A stretch of DNA of 64,000 bases from Strix aluco (GCF_031877795.1 NC_133971.1:46696892-46760891), one strand, 5' to 3'. Positions 35,825 to 48,189 are shown, counted from the first letter of the stretch. The notes: generated from the sequence alone by a model not told the origin. Numbers and translations are program-made.

Positions 35825-38800
35825 GAATAGAATTACTGACTCATTCAGATCGGAAAAGATCCTTTATATCATCAAGTCCAACCATTAACCTAGCACTGCC
35901 AAGTCCACCACTAAACCATGTCCCTAAGCACCATGTCTACATGTCTTTTAAACACCTCTGGGGACTTCCTAGGGCAGCCTGTTCCAGGGCTTGACAACCT
36001 TTTCAGTGAATAAATTTTTCCTAATATCCAATCTAAACCTACCCTAGTGCAACTTGAGGTAGTTTCCTCTCATCACTTGCTACTTGGAAGAAGAGACCGA
36101 CACCCACCTCGCTACAACCTCCTTTCAGATAGTTGTAGAGGTCGATGAGGTCTCCCCTCAGCCTCCTTTTCTCCAGGATAAACAACCCCAGTTCCCTCAG
36201 CTGGTTCTCACAGGACTTGTGCTCCAGACCCTTCACCAGCTTCATTGCTCTTCTTTGAATGTGTTCCCACACCTCAATGTCTTTCTGGTAGTGAGGGGCC
36301 CAAAACTGAACACAGTATTTGAGTCATGGCCTCACCAGTGTCAAGTACAGGGGGACAATCACTTTCTAGTCCTGCTGGCCACACCATTTCTGATACAAAT
36401 CAGGATGTCACTGGCCTTCTTGGCCGCCTGGACACACTGCCGGCTCATATTTAGCTGGCTGTCGACCAACACCCCCATGTCCTTCTCTGCTGGGCAGCTT
36501 TCCACCCACTCTTCCCCAAGCCCATAATGTTGCATGAGGTTGTTGTGACCTAAGTGCATGACCAGACACTTGGTCTTGTTAAATTTCATACAATTGGCCT
36601 CAGCCGATCGATCCAGCTAGTCTAGATCCCTCTGTAGAATCTTCCTACCCTCAGGAGGTCAACATTCCCACCCAACATGGTGTCGTTCACAAACTTACTG
36701 AGGGTGCAGTTGATCCCCTCATCCAGATCATTTATAAAGATATTAAACAGAGCTGGCCCCAATACTGAGCCCTGGGGGAACACCACTTGTGACCGGCCAC
36801 CACTGGATATCTAACTCCATTCACCACCAGTCTTTGGGTCCGGCCATCCAGCCAGTTTTTTACCCAGCAAAGAGTATGCCCATCCAAGCCATGAGGAGCC
36901 AGTTTCTCCAGGAGAATGCTGTGGGAAACAGCATCAAAGGCTTTACTAGATAGAGCCTAGGCAGACAATATCCATAGCCCTTCTCTTGTCCACTAAGTGG
37001 GTCATCTTGTCATAGAAGAAGATCAGGTTTGTCAAGCAGGCCCTGCCTTTCACAAACCCATGCTGCCTGGGCTGATCACCTGTTTGTCCTGTACATGGTT
37101 CATGATGGCATGTCCTGTCCCACTCTGTGGGCTAGGGTGAGGTTGTTTTTCATTCTCTGCATGGTATGAGAAGTGACAACAATCACCTGAAAGGTTTCGC
37201 CAAATAACAAGTTTACTTGAAATCCAGCAGTAGCACAACAGATAGTATAACGGCTAGGCAAAACTTGAATGACAACCAAAATCCACGAATAAAATGAAAA
37301 CAGTGACTGAGGCAAAGCTTACAACATATACTGACAAGCTGCAAAGGCACAGACAAACTGTACAATGTGTAACATATACTAGCAAGCTTTAAATCATATA
37401 ACACACACCAACAAGCTTTAAATCATGTAATATGTTCCAACAAGCCCTATATGCAGAAAATGGAGAATGGGAGAGAAGAGAAGGAATGGGAAAAGAAAAG
37501 AAGAGAAAGGAAAGGAGAGAGAAAGATTTCACCAGTCCTGGTTCCAGCGTTGGTCCAGCCAGCCTGCAGGTCCAGTTCCGGAGGGGCACCGCATGGGGCT
37601 TCAGTTCATGTCCTTTGTCCCTTGTCCCTCCTCTGGGCTGGTACTTGGATTCCTTAGGCTAATTAGGTATCATGCGTAGTTTGTGCTTTCAGAACCTTCC
37701 CAGCTTCAGTGCATGCAGAGTTTGTACCTTCAGAGCCTTCTAGAAATGAGTCAGTGGGCTTGAGGGCTGTTGGGGAGCTACTGCCTGCCCCGTAGGTATG
37801 ACCGCCTTCTGAACCCTCTTCTTAGTGCATGTGCCATGAAAACACCCTCCCCATTGGTTCTTCAAGGTAGGGAAGTCCAGCTTCAGGGCCCACCCCACTC
37901 CACCTAGTCAAATCTTCCTGCCATTACCTGCATGACTCCAGCATTTCCATAGAGACCATCTCTTTTGTCAACGTTCCCCACCAGATGTATGAGGCATCAG
38001 CTGTGATTCTGTGGGACCACGACATGGCACGCAAGATGATCTACTCCATAAGCTTCCCCAGCACTCAGGTCAGACTGACAGGCCTGTAGTTCCCCAGATC
38101 CTCCTTCCAGTCCTTCCATCTACAGACAGGCATCACATTTGCTAATTTTCAGGTAACTGGGACCTCCCTGGATAGCCAGGACTGCTGATAAATGATGGAA
38201 AGTGGCTTGGTGAGCACTTCGGCCAGCTCCCTCGCTACTCTTGGGTGGATCCCACCTGGCCCCATATACTTGTGTGTGTCTAAGTGGTATAGCAGGTCAC
38301 TACCCATTTCCCCTTGGATTATGGGGACTTCATTCTGTTCCCCATCTCTGTCTTCCATCTCAGGGCACTGGGTACCTTGAGAACACTTGGTCTTACTATT
38401 AAAGACTGAGGCAAAGAAGGCATTAAGTACCTCAGCCTTTTCCTCATCCTTTGTCACTATGTTTCCCCTGCATCGAAAAAAACAATGGAGAGTCTCCATA
38501 GCCCTCCTTGCATTGTTCATGGCTTTACAGAAACATTTTTTACTGTCTTTTACCACAGTAGCCAGATTAAGTTCTAGATGGGCTTTGGTCCTTCTGATTT
38601 TCTCTCTGCATAACCTCATAACAGCTTTGTAGCACTCCTGACTTTCCTGCCCCTCTTCCAAAGGTCATAAACTCCTTTTTTTTCCTGACTTCCAGACAAA
38701 ACTCTGTTCAGCCAGGTTGATCTTATTCCCCGCTGGCTCATATTTCAGCACACAGGGACAACCTGCTTCTGTGCCTTTAAGATTTCCTTCTTGAAGAATG

Positions 38801-39054
38801 TCCAGTCTTCCTGGATTCCTTTGCCCTTCAGGACTGCCTCCCAAGGGACTCTGTCAACCAGGCCCTAAGGAGGCCAAAGTCTGCCCTCCAGAAGCCCAAG
38901 GCAGCATTTCTGATGATCTCACTCCTTACTTCTCCAAGAATTGAAAACTCTTATCATTTCATGATCTCTATGCCCAAGACAGCCTCCAACCATCACATCA
39001 CCCACAAGTCCTTCTCTGCTCACAAACAACATGTCCAGTGGGGCACCTGGACCC
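35825..39054 (-). mobile_element. long CR1 LINE (ORF2 plus 3' end), split by an LTR
   Basis: The left edge (GACTCATTCAGATCGGAAAAG...) is the reverse complement of a CR1 3' end. Going right, minus-strand translation runs through the ORF2 C-terminus ([17 protein letters not shown]), the thumb/RT region (36600-37110, 38030-38400), the linker (KAHLELNLATVVKDSKKCF, about 38540) and the end of the endonuclease (about 38900-39050). Multiple stops and frameshifts interrupt it. The RT region is cut at 37110 by a solo LTR and resumes at 38030 after the duplicated TGGCA. This is a 5'-truncated inactive copy of about 2.3 kb without the insert. Confidence 0.85.
37111..38024 (-). mobile_element. solo LTR inserted in the CR1
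   Basis: Perfect 5-bp TSD TGGCA (37106-37110 and 38025-38029), with CR1 RT-region sequence continuing on both sides. Termini TGTCCTGTCCCAC and GTGGGACCACGACA are imperfect inverted repeats. Length is 914 bp. A purine-rich stretch (about 37445-37530, pyrimidine on minus) followed by 'TTCCAGCGTTGGTCCAG' resembles the LTR at 22005-22896. Minus orientation is inferred from that resemblance; AATAAA on the plus strand near 37286 argues weakly the other way. No coding region. Confidence 0.85.
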
Positions 39055-39344
39055 AAATATGCTCAAGAGCACATTCCCAGGGGAACTTACTAATTAGTAC
39101 CTTGAGCACCGTAAAGTCTGCTCTTCCAAAATCGAGGGCAGTGTCTGCTGACAGTTTCTCTCATATTGCCAAAAACTTTAAACTCAAAGATTTTATGATC
39201 ACTGTGGCCAAGACAGCCACCAATCATCACTTCACCCACAAGATGATATAATTTTAAAAACAACAGATCTACAGGGGCAACTTTCCTACTCAGCTCCCTT
39301 AGCACCTGTATCAAGAAGTAATCTCCAGTGAGCTTCAGGACCTT
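39055..39344 (-). mobile_element. CR1 ORF2 endonuclease-end fragment (right part at 42806-43285)
   Basis: The minus strand reads REVAPVDLL-type text followed by GGCLGHSDHKIFEFKVFGNM, the C-terminal end of the CR1 endonuclease and the start of the linker. The same CR1 region also occurs at 38900-39050, so this is a separate copy. Its endonuclease N-terminal half continues at 42806-43285, beyond a plus-strand CR1 inserted between the two halves. Confidence 0.75.
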
Positions 39345-40061
39345 GACAGCCTTTTAGAGTGGGCCCACACAAAATTCATGAAATTCAACAATGACAAGTT
39401 CAATAACCTGCACCGGGGCTGGGGCAATACCCACTATCATTACAGACTTGGGGATGAAGGGATTGAGAACAGAGAAGGAGAAGGACTTGGCTATACTGGT
39501 GGATGACAAATTGGACACGAGCCAGCAATGTGTGCTTGCAGCCCAGAAAGTCAACTGTATCCTGGGCTGTATCAAAAGAAGGGTGGCCAGCAGGTTGAGG
39601 GAGGTGATTCTCCCGCTCTACTCTTGTGAGACCCCCCGCTGGAGTATGGCGTCCAGCTTTGGTGCCCCCATTACAAGAAACAGTTGGACCTGTTGGAGAA
39701 GGTCCAGAGGAGGGCCACAAAAATGATCAGAGGACTGGACTTTGCTTCTGCTGCGAAGAAAGGCTGAGAGAGTTGGGGTTGTTCAGCCTGGAGAAGAGAA
39801 AGCTCTGGTGAGGCCTTATTGTGGCCTTTCAGTACTTAAAGGGGGCTTATAAGAAAGATGGAGAGAGACTTTTTACCAAAGCCTGTAGTGACAGAACAAG
39901 GGACAACAATTTTAAACTAAAAGAGGGTAGATTTAGATTGGATGTATGGAAAAGTTTTTTACACAGGGGTGTTGGGACCCTGGAACAGGTTGTCCACAGA
40001 ACCTGTGGATGCCCCATCCATGTTCAGCTTGATCTAGTTTGAGCAACCTGATCTAGTGAAA
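39345..40061 (+). mobile_element. CR1 LINE C-terminal fragment, outer copy (resumes 42730-42805)
   Basis: Plus-strand CR1 ORF2 C-terminus with several stops: [34 protein letters not shown], then the FSLEKRKLW and KEGRFRLDVWKSFLHR regions. It stops at 'TTGAGCAACCTGATCTAGTG', the usual start of the CR1 3' UTR. The rest of that UTR (CCATGCCCATGTCAGGGGGT... to TTCTGTGATTCTATGAAT) is found at 42730-42805, so a second CR1 has landed in it. Dead copy. Confidence 0.85.
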
Positions 40062-42729
40062 GATCTGCGGTGGGGTGGTGCTGTATGTTAGGGACTGTTC
40101 TGATTGCTTTGAGCACAAGTATAGTGAAGACAGGGTGGAGTGTCTTTGTGTTAGAATCAGGGGGAAGGCCAACAGGACAGATATTGTAGGGGGAGTCTAT
40201 TATAGGCCACCCAACTGGGACAGAGATGTCAATGAAATATTCTATAGGCACTTAGGAGAAATCTCACAATCACTTAACCTTGTTCTTGTGGGAGACTTTA
40301 ACTTCCCAGACATCTGCTGGAAATACAACACAGCAGAGCAGGACCAGTCCTGGAGATTCCTGGAATGTCTGGAAGATAAATTCCTGACACAGCTCATGAG
40401 TGAACCGACCACTCCTGGAATGAATCGTGCCCTGCTGGATCTCCTCTTTGTGAACAGAGAAGGGCTGGTGGAGGATGTGGCGGTCGGAGGCTGACTAGGG
40501 CACAGCAATCATGAAATAATAGAGTTCTCTATTCTTAGAGAGGCCAGGAGAGGGGGCAGCAGAACTGACATCCTGGAATTCCAAAGGGGTGACTTTGTCT
40601 TGTTTAGGCATCTGCTTGACAGGATCCCTTGGCAGACGGTCCTGAAGGGTATAGGGGTCCAGGAAGACTGGACAATCTTTAAGAAGGAAGCCTTAATGGC
40701 ACAGGAGCAGGCTGTCCCCAGGTGCTGTAAGAGAAGATGGCAACAGAGAAGACCACCCTGGCTAAACAGGGAGCTTTGGCTGCTACTCAGGGAGAAAAGG
40801 AGAGATTATGATCTTTGGAAGAAGGGGCTATCCACTCACAGTGATTACAAAGATGCTGTGAGGTTATGCAGAGCGGAAATCAGGCGGTCTAAAGCCCAGC
40901 TAGAAATTAATCTGGCTTCAGCAATCAAGGATAACAAGTTTCTGTAAGTGTGTCAACAGCAAAAGAAAGAGCAGGGAGAGCCTCCATCCCCTGGTAGATG
41001 CCGGAGGAAACATGGCAACAAGTGATGAGAAAAAGGCTGAGGTGCTTAATGCCTTCTTTGCCTCAGTCTTTAGTAACAAGACTAGTTGTACTGAGGGAAT
41101 CCAGCCTCCTCAGCCAGAAGACAGAGACTGGGAGAACGACTCCCCCCACATTCCAGGAGGAGATAGTCAGTGACCTGCTGCATCACATAGACACACACAA
41201 GTCTATGGGACCGGATGGGATACACCCGATGGTGCTGAAGGAGCTGGCTGGGGCGCTCGCCAAGCCTCTTTCCATCATTTACCAGCAGTCCTGGCTGACT
41301 GGGGAGGTCCTGACAGATTGGAAATTTGCCAGTGTGATGCCCATATATAAGGGTCAGAAGGACGATCCAGGAAATTACAGGCCTGTCAGCTTGATGTCGG
41401 TGCCCGGGAAGCTGATGGAGCAGCTCATCCTGAGTACCATCACACAACACATGCGGGACAACCAGATGATCAGGCCCAGTCAGCATGGGTTTATGAAAGG
41501 CAGGTCCTGCTTGACAAACCCGATCTCCTTCTACGACAGGGTGACCTGCTTATTGGATGAGGGAAAGGCTGTGGATGTTGCCTACCTTGACTTTAGTGAG
41601 GCCTTTGACACCGTTTCCCACAGCATTCTCCTGGTGGAACTGTCTGCTTGTGGCTTGGATGGGCACATGCTTTGCTGGGTAAAAAACTGGCTGGATGGCC
41701 GGGCACAAAGAGTTGTGGTGAATGGAGTTAAATCCAGTTGGCAGCTGGTCACGAGTGGTTTTGGGGCCACTCCTGTTTAACATCTTTACTGATGATCTAG
41801 ACGAGGGGATCAAGTGCACCCTCAGTAAGTTTGCAGATGACACCATGTTGGTTGGGGGTGTTGATCTGCTCGAGGGTAGGGAGGCTCTGCAGAGAGATCT
41901 GGACAGGCTGGAGCGATGGGCTGAGGCCAACTGTAGGAGTTTCAGTAAGGCCAAATGCCGGGTGCTGCACTTGGGCCACAACAACCCCCAGCAGCGCTAC
42001 AGGCTTGGGGAGGAGTGGCTGGAGAGCTGCCAGTCAGAGAGGGACCTGGGGGTGTTGATTGACAGCCGGCTGAACATGAGCCAGCAGTGTGCCCAGGTGG
42101 CCAAGAAGGCCAATGCCATCCTGGCTTGGATCAGAAATAGTGTGGCCAGCAGGGACAGGGAAGTGATCTTACCCCTGTACTTGGCACTGGTGAGGCTGCA
42201 CCTCAATTACCGTGTTCAGTTTTGGGCCCCTCACTACAAAAAGGACATTGAATTACTTGAGTGTGTCCAGAGAAGGGCAGCGAAGCTGGTGAAGGGTCTG
42301 GAGCACAGGTCATACAAGGAGCGGCTGAGGGAACTGGAGTTGTTTAGTCTGGAGAAGAGGAGGAGGCTGAGGGGAGACCTCATTGCCCTCTACAACTACC
42401 TGAAAGGAGGTTGCAGACACCTGGGGATGAGTTTTTCTAATCAAGTAAGAAGTGATAGGACAATAGGTAATGGCCTCAAGCTGCATCAGGGAAGGTTTAG
42501 ACTGGATATCAGGAAGCATTTCTTTACAGAACGGGTTATTAGGCATTGGAATGGGCTGCCCAGGGTGGCAGTGGAGGGTGCCCAGGTGGAGTCCCCATCC
42601 CTGGAGGTGTTTAAGAGTAGGGTCAACATAGTGCTGAGGGATATGATGTAGTTGGGAACTGTCAGTGTTAGGTTAATGGTTGGACTCAATGATCTTCAAG
42701 GTCTTTTCCAACCTAGACAATTCTGTGAT
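40062..42729 (+). mobile_element. CR1 LINE with endonuclease, RT and 3' end, nested in another CR1
   Basis: Plus-strand ORF2, 5'-truncated inside the endonuclease. At 40075-40494 the endonuclease shows GGVYYRPPNWD and LVLVGDFNFPDICW, ending at TGA 40492-40494. The linker follows (40600-40947; WLNRELWLLLREKRR), then RT ([35 protein letters not shown] near 41832) and the C-terminus to 42651. The frame shifts near 40947 and again near 41750, where bases are lost at the RT block that normally reads PQG. The 3' UTR ends at ATTCTGTGATT near 42729. Inactive, but younger than the CR1 it interrupts. Confidence 0.9.
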
Positions 42730-42805
42730 TTCCATGCCCATGTCAGGGGGTTGGACTAGATGTTCTTTAAAGGTCCATTCCAACCCAGAACATTCTGTGA
42801 TTCTA
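42730..42805 (+). mobile_element. 3' end of the outer CR1 (continues 39345-40061)
   Basis: Reads CCATGCCCATGTCAGGGGGT and GGACTAGATGTTCTTTAAAGG, ending TTCTGTGATTCTATGAAT, the final part of a CR1 3' UTR. It follows directly from the sequence cut at 40061. Confidence 0.8.
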
Positions 42806-43285
42806 TGAATTTCCTATACCTCTTCAGATCTGCTGTACGACAGTCTCAGTTAACATCTGGGAAGCTGAGGTCACCCATAAGGACAAGGGCAACTGATCTG
42901 GAGATCACCCTTAATTCTTTCTAAAATAATACATTGTTGCCATCATCCTGGCTGGGTGATCTGTAGTAGATTCCCACAACATCTGCTTTATCAGTTTTTC
43001 CTCTAATCCTTACCCAGAGGCTCTCAACCATGTTACCCCCAAGGGCAAGCAGTCCAAACCCTCCTTTACGCACAGTGCTACCCCCCTGCCTCACCTGCCC
43101 TGCCTGTCTCTTCTGAAGAGCTTATAACCGTCCACCACAGCACTCCAGTCACAGGGCTCTTCCCACCAAGTCCCACTTAGCACAACATTGTCATAGCTCT
43201 GGGACTGAGCGAAAGCTTCAGGTTCCTCTTGCGTATTTCCCATACAGCAGGTATTAGCGTACAAACATTTGAAATGTGCTCCACT
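42806..43285 (-). mobile_element. CR1 endonuclease N-terminal half (continues 39055-39344)
   Basis: Minus-strand translation gives AVVDGYKLFRRDRQGR and, further on, LVLMGDLSFPDVN followed by a stop. These are the N-terminal and catalytic regions of a CR1 ORF2 endonuclease (GDF/L-N-F/SFP block). The partner half lies on the far side of the inserted plus-strand CR1s. Confidence 0.7.
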
Positions 43286-44465
43286 GCATTTGGTACATCA
43301 TGGAGCGGAGGGAAAGCCCTCACTTAGCATACCATCACTCAAACCTTGTCATGCTGTCCCAGAGTTTATCACTAGTAAACCTGTCCTGCCTCGCACCTCT
43401 GCAGAGTCACCTTCCCGAGCAATGGCCGTGGCCTGGGCTTCTGCAGGAGAGGACAGCCAGCACCTCTGGCACGTGGAGGGCTGCTACACTTCAATGCAAC
43501 CCTTCAAGCAACAGACCACAGCACGTGCCACTGCACTGAAGCTTCATGCTGTGGACCCAGCTGAGACCTTGGTCCTTGGAAAGACAAGCTGGCCTGAGAA
43601 GGCAGGCCAGCCCCTTTGCCGACTGCCACCTTGTACTGAGTGGCAAGGATGGGGTCAGCCTTGTTTTTGTTGGACTTCAGCTTGTCCCCATTGCACAAAC
43701 ACCATCTTGAGAGCTCCAGGATGGAGAAGCTGTTGGGAGGCCTCTTTCTTGTTTCTGTCTCTACTCCCTCGCAAGCTGCGAGTGGCAGAGGAGGACAATG
43801 TCTCAGAGCAGAGCCAGGAGTGTGGGGTAGAAAGAGGGGGCAAGTATGTGATGTGGAGCAAGGCTTTGCCCCCACCCACTGGTGCACCGTGCAAGTGCCT
43901 AAGCAGAGTTGCAAGGGAAGAAACAGGGGTGTGCAGAGCACCCAGTGCTGGAGGCAGTTCTTGGTGCATCCCTGAGGCTGAGCTTGAGTGGGCAGGAGGC
44001 AGCAGCTGAGCATGCCTTGTGCTCTGGCTGCTGAGACACCTTGACCCAGGCTAGTCTTGGGCAACCAACCAATCCTCCCAGTTCCACCAGGGCACTGCCA
44101 GGCCTGTGGGCATGAGTGTACATGCCGTCGCTGGTGGCACAGGTGCAGGACAAGGCTCCCAGGCCAAGACCAGCACACACATGACACAAACACAGATCAA
44201 GGGAAAAACTCCACTTTCATTGCACTCAGGGACAGCTGAAAAGTGCTGCTACACCTCAGTGTAACAGACCACAGCACATACCACTGCATTGAAGCTTCAT
44301 GCTGTGGACTCAGCTGAGACCTTGGTCCTTGGAAAGAAAAGCTGGCCTAAGAAGGCAGGCCAGCCCCTTTGCCAACTGTCACCTTGCAGAGAGCTGTATT
44401 GATAGGATCAGACTCATTTTCATTGGGGCTGCCCCTCCTTCCCATTGCAGAGCCACCGTCTTGAG
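43286..44465. repeat. direct repeat pair, about 0.76 kb apart, unclassified
   Basis: Positions 43481-43711 and 44245-44465 are clearly homologous: both carry ACAGACCACAGCAC, GAAGCTTCATGCTGTGGAC and GAGACCTTGGTCCTTGGAAAG, with small indels. The spacing fits either a tandem duplication of a unit of about 764 bp, the second copy incomplete, or a repeat pair of an unknown element. Long frames are open on both strands (43269-44009 plus, 43504-44193 minus) without a recognisable domain, so I do not call a gene. The GC content is above that of the surroundings. Confidence 0.6.
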
Positions 44466-44975
44466 TACCCTCCAACTACCAGATCACCCCCAAGTCCTTC
44501 TCTGTTTGCAAACAGGTCCAGCAGACACCTTCCATAGTTGGTTCACTCAGCAGCTGTGTCAAGACGTTATGTTCTGCTCACTCCAGGAACCTCCTAGACT
44601 ATATTGTATTTCCAGCAGAGATGTGGTAAGTTGAAGTCACCCCCGAGAACAAGGAATAGAGATCATGAGAATTCTTCCAGCTGCTTGCAGAATATTTCAT
44701 CTGCCTCTTCATTGTGGTTGGGTGGTCGGTAACAGACTCCCACCATGATATCTGCCTTACTGGATTTTCCCCAAACTCTTACCCATAAACACTCGACCCT
44801 TTCATCATTAATGTCACACTCTAGAGACTCAAAACATTTCCTAACATAAATGGCTACCTCGCTGCTTTTCCTTCCTTGCCCTTCTGAAGAGTTTATAGGC
44901 ATCTATTGCAGCAGTGATATTTAATGTTCGTGAACGCTCTTGAAAGATCTCAATGTCACAGCCCTCTATTTCCTA
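44466..44975 (-). mobile_element. CR1 ORF2 endonuclease fragment
   Basis: The minus strand reads EVAIYVRKCFESLECDINDE, RVECLWVRVWGK and VGVCYRPPNHNEEADEIFCK, then a stop and GGDFNLPHLCWKYN. This is the CR1 endonuclease, truncated at both ends. It is a copy distinct from the endonuclease pieces at 39055-39344 and 42806-43285. Confidence 0.8.
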
Positions 44976-46705
44976 ATAAGAAGACATAAACCTATGTTTT
45001 CAGCTCACAATAAAAAGTAGATAGAGAACAGTCCAGGATTTACAAATCCTCAATCAACTCTTAAATCCTCAAGCTCTTTCAGAAGAAAGCTAAAGGCAGT
45101 TTAGGGATCAACATAATAAATGGTCAGGTACAATGATCACAACTCACTGGATCCCTGCTTCCTTATGATTCACACATCCATCAAGTGCTTTTAAGTTTTC
45201 ATGAAATTATGAGTATCTGATTATCACCAAAGGCCATGTATCAACAACTTCCTTGTTCCAAGCAATAGAAAAGCTCAGAGCACTGAGGTAGATCTGGTGT
45301 ACAAAACACCTTTCTAAAAACTAAATACAGTCTCTGCCACAAACATGACAGTAGCCTAACCACTCAAATCTTTACAAAGTAGTTTGAGTGTTCCATATTT
45401 TTGGTTTGTCCATTTCAATCTAAGGGTTAAACACTCAGGGCTAGTTAAACACTCTAGTGCTTTTCAGTACAGAAGAAAACAGAAGTGTAGTCTGAAAAAC
45501 AACTTGCATCTCAAGCTAGTCATGAACTTGGTGAGTAGGTTGTGTTGTTTGTTTTTGTTTTATACAGTACTTTTAGATTCAATAGACTTTAATGACAACA
45601 GGGTAATATTCCAGAGCAAGTTGTATGAAGACTTAAATCTCTAGTATCTCTAATGGCTTTTATTCTATGTGGCACAGACAGCACAGACTTTAATCCATGG
45701 AGACCCGGAGCAGATTTCACAGTTACAACCATGTGCATTGCAGTCTCTTCACTCTATTGTTATCATTAGGTGTATTAAAGCACATATAGTAACTCCTGTT
45801 AACTAAGCAAACTATAACTGCAATGTTGAGGTAGCATATCAAGTAACATGCTTTCAGAATCCTTGCTGTCCACAAAGATTAAAACTGTTCGGCAATTCTT
45901 GGAACAGCTCCCATTATTTCATCCAAGACTGTAGAAAAGGGAGAAAAAAGGCAAGTTTTAAAAAACTATCTTTATTTTTTTTATCTTACATTTAAACAGG
46001 GATGTATTGTATTTCACTTTTAGACATTCAGCCAATATTGACTTGATTAGCTTAGACAGGAAAAAAGGATACAAATGTAAATCATACTGGCATAACCTGA
46101 ACATACCTGCATTAGTACTGACTGCTCTTCTAGAAGAAAACCTTCTTCAGCATTGAAATCAAGCTCTTAAAAAAATATTGCTGAAAAGCAAGTGCCTAGA
46201 TACCAGTAAACTGCTTCCATATATTCAAAATATTTTAAGTCCATAATATGCACACTTTCTTGTTATGTGTATGGAGTTCAGCTCATACAAACGTTGTACA
46301 GATCAAAAACCTCTGAGAATAAAACTAATCAGGTGTGTGAGAAATACACATACCACACGTACTTAGAAATCTTATGAAGCAACAAATTTGGTCAAGTACT
46401 ACAGAGAGAGATGTGTTTTCATATGAGAATGGTCAAGTAATCTACCTTTTCAGCTCAAATAAAAACAAGGAAGTAACTTCATGAGTTTGAGATAAGAACA
46501 TGACCTGTTGTACAGTATGTTTTTGTAGGCCAAGTGCAGGTTTTTTAAAAGAAAGACTTAAGATCGTGAACAGTAATAATGACAAAGATCAAAGTATACA
46601 TATGAGCACATAATGCAAACAAATACAATACACTTTTGGCTGTTAAGGAAAAATAAATTACAAAATACAATTAAAATCCTTGTAAATGCAATAATGAATT
46701 CAAAG
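44976..46705. other. AT-rich DNA downstream of CSNK1G3
   Basis: No repeat family or exon recognised. Minus-strand AATAAA signals near 45971 and 45658 could serve longer CSNK1G3 3' UTR forms. Confidence 0.4.
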
Positions 46706-48189
46706 GTGTGCATTTATTTTCAAATACATTTTAAATGCTATCACAAAACAGATTAAAAATAAATAAGTATGCCAAAAGACATGTGTGGATAGAAAAAAAT
46801 GCTTATTAGCTCTTGAGAATTATTAAAAAAAAGGAGATAATCTGAGTTTTGGTCAACAAATCTGTCTAGTCACTTCCATCTTTCACACCCCTTCAACAAC
46901 TGGCAGTAAACCTCTGTCATTACGGCTTTTAAAGAAGCATATATTTTCTGAAGAAGGAAATTAAAATGGGATGCTTAGTCTACAAAACTGTTGGTTTGTT
47001 CATATTGCAGGCACTTCATTCAACTGTGGGGAAGTACCTGATACATCCTTGCCATCCTACTATAGTGGTGACATTACACTGAAAGACAAGAAATTTCCAG
47101 GAAAAAAAAATCTCGGGAAATTTTGGGTGCTATGGGCTAGTAGGCAGAGAAGGCAGAAGTTCAACCCACTTTCATTGCATTTGTTTTCTAAATTAAAGAG
47201 TAAAATAATTTACAGATATCTAACATTACATGGCACATCGATATTTTCAAGTTAAAGATGTTGTCAATCATCATTTACCTTTGTGAATATATAGGCTTTA
47301 ATACATATTCCACTAACCAGATTCACATTTATTTCTTCTTTTATAATTCCTCTGTAGATATCTTCTGAAGGTATTTCAATTTTATTGGCATTACAGGAAG
47401 CACAACTTAAATTATACAAACTTCTATATTTTTTGTACAAACTCTTGTCATTACTACTGTACTGCAATTCCAGTATGTTATGTATGCATAAAAAAAGCAG
47501 GTTTTCAAACCCAGAGACTACAGGAAATAATTTCTGTTCATTAGTAGAGCCAGCATTTAGACAACTGTCAGCAGTTAAATCAGACTTCTCAGTACCTCTA
47601 GACAGTGACTGTACCACAATATCACAGACAGGGTTTAATGCTGATACTATTTGACTACAGTATCACCAGTAATACTGGAAGAAAAAAATAATCAATACAG
47701 CTGTCAGAAAATAAAATAAATCTCAATATTTTGTTATTTTTCTATATGGTTGTGCAACTGTATTTTTCTTCTATATTCTTGAAGAAAATTGCTTTTGATA
47801 TGCTGCTACAAAATCAAATAACAGATTTATGCCATCTGTCTTCAGCTAAGACACTGCTAGTACTTCCTAGGACAGGAGGAATACTTTTCAGGTTCAGTTT
47901 TGCTGAAGACACCTTTCATTTGTACCATTTCATTGGTCCATTTGTTGAAGGTCAAAGAAGCACTCATATTTGACAAAACCTTAAAGCTTTCAGAATAGAT
48001 GAACTGAAAGAAACAGAAGATGGATGCAGAAGAACTAAATCAAACCACACAGGCATGACATTGTTTCTAAGGGAGTCCTTGGAAAACATATGGTCATTAT
48101 GGAGGCTTGGTTGGGGTTGTTTTTTTTTTTTTTTAAGATTACAAGACAGCAGTTGAACAAATAATTTCCCATGTTCTGCTTGGTTCTAG
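46706..48189 (-). other. CSNK1G3: CSNK1G3 3' UTR (inferred extent)
   Basis: Starts right after the CSNK1G3 stop codon. No splice donor is needed, and the first clear minus-strand AATAAA in the direction of transcription is at 46706-46711, which gives about 1.5 kb of UTR. ATTAAA variants near 47632 and 47293 could give shorter forms and later signals longer ones. It contains an A-tract (T14-15 on plus, about 48120-48134) soon after the stop, and a 117-codon frame (47264-47617) discussed under findings. The end point is inferred from signals only. Confidence 0.5.

Noticed and set aside
43269..44193. 246-codon plus and 229-codon minus frames
   Set aside because: Long frames on both strands of the same GC-richer DNA, no domain, and they overlap a direct repeat. 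Kept as a finding, not as genes.
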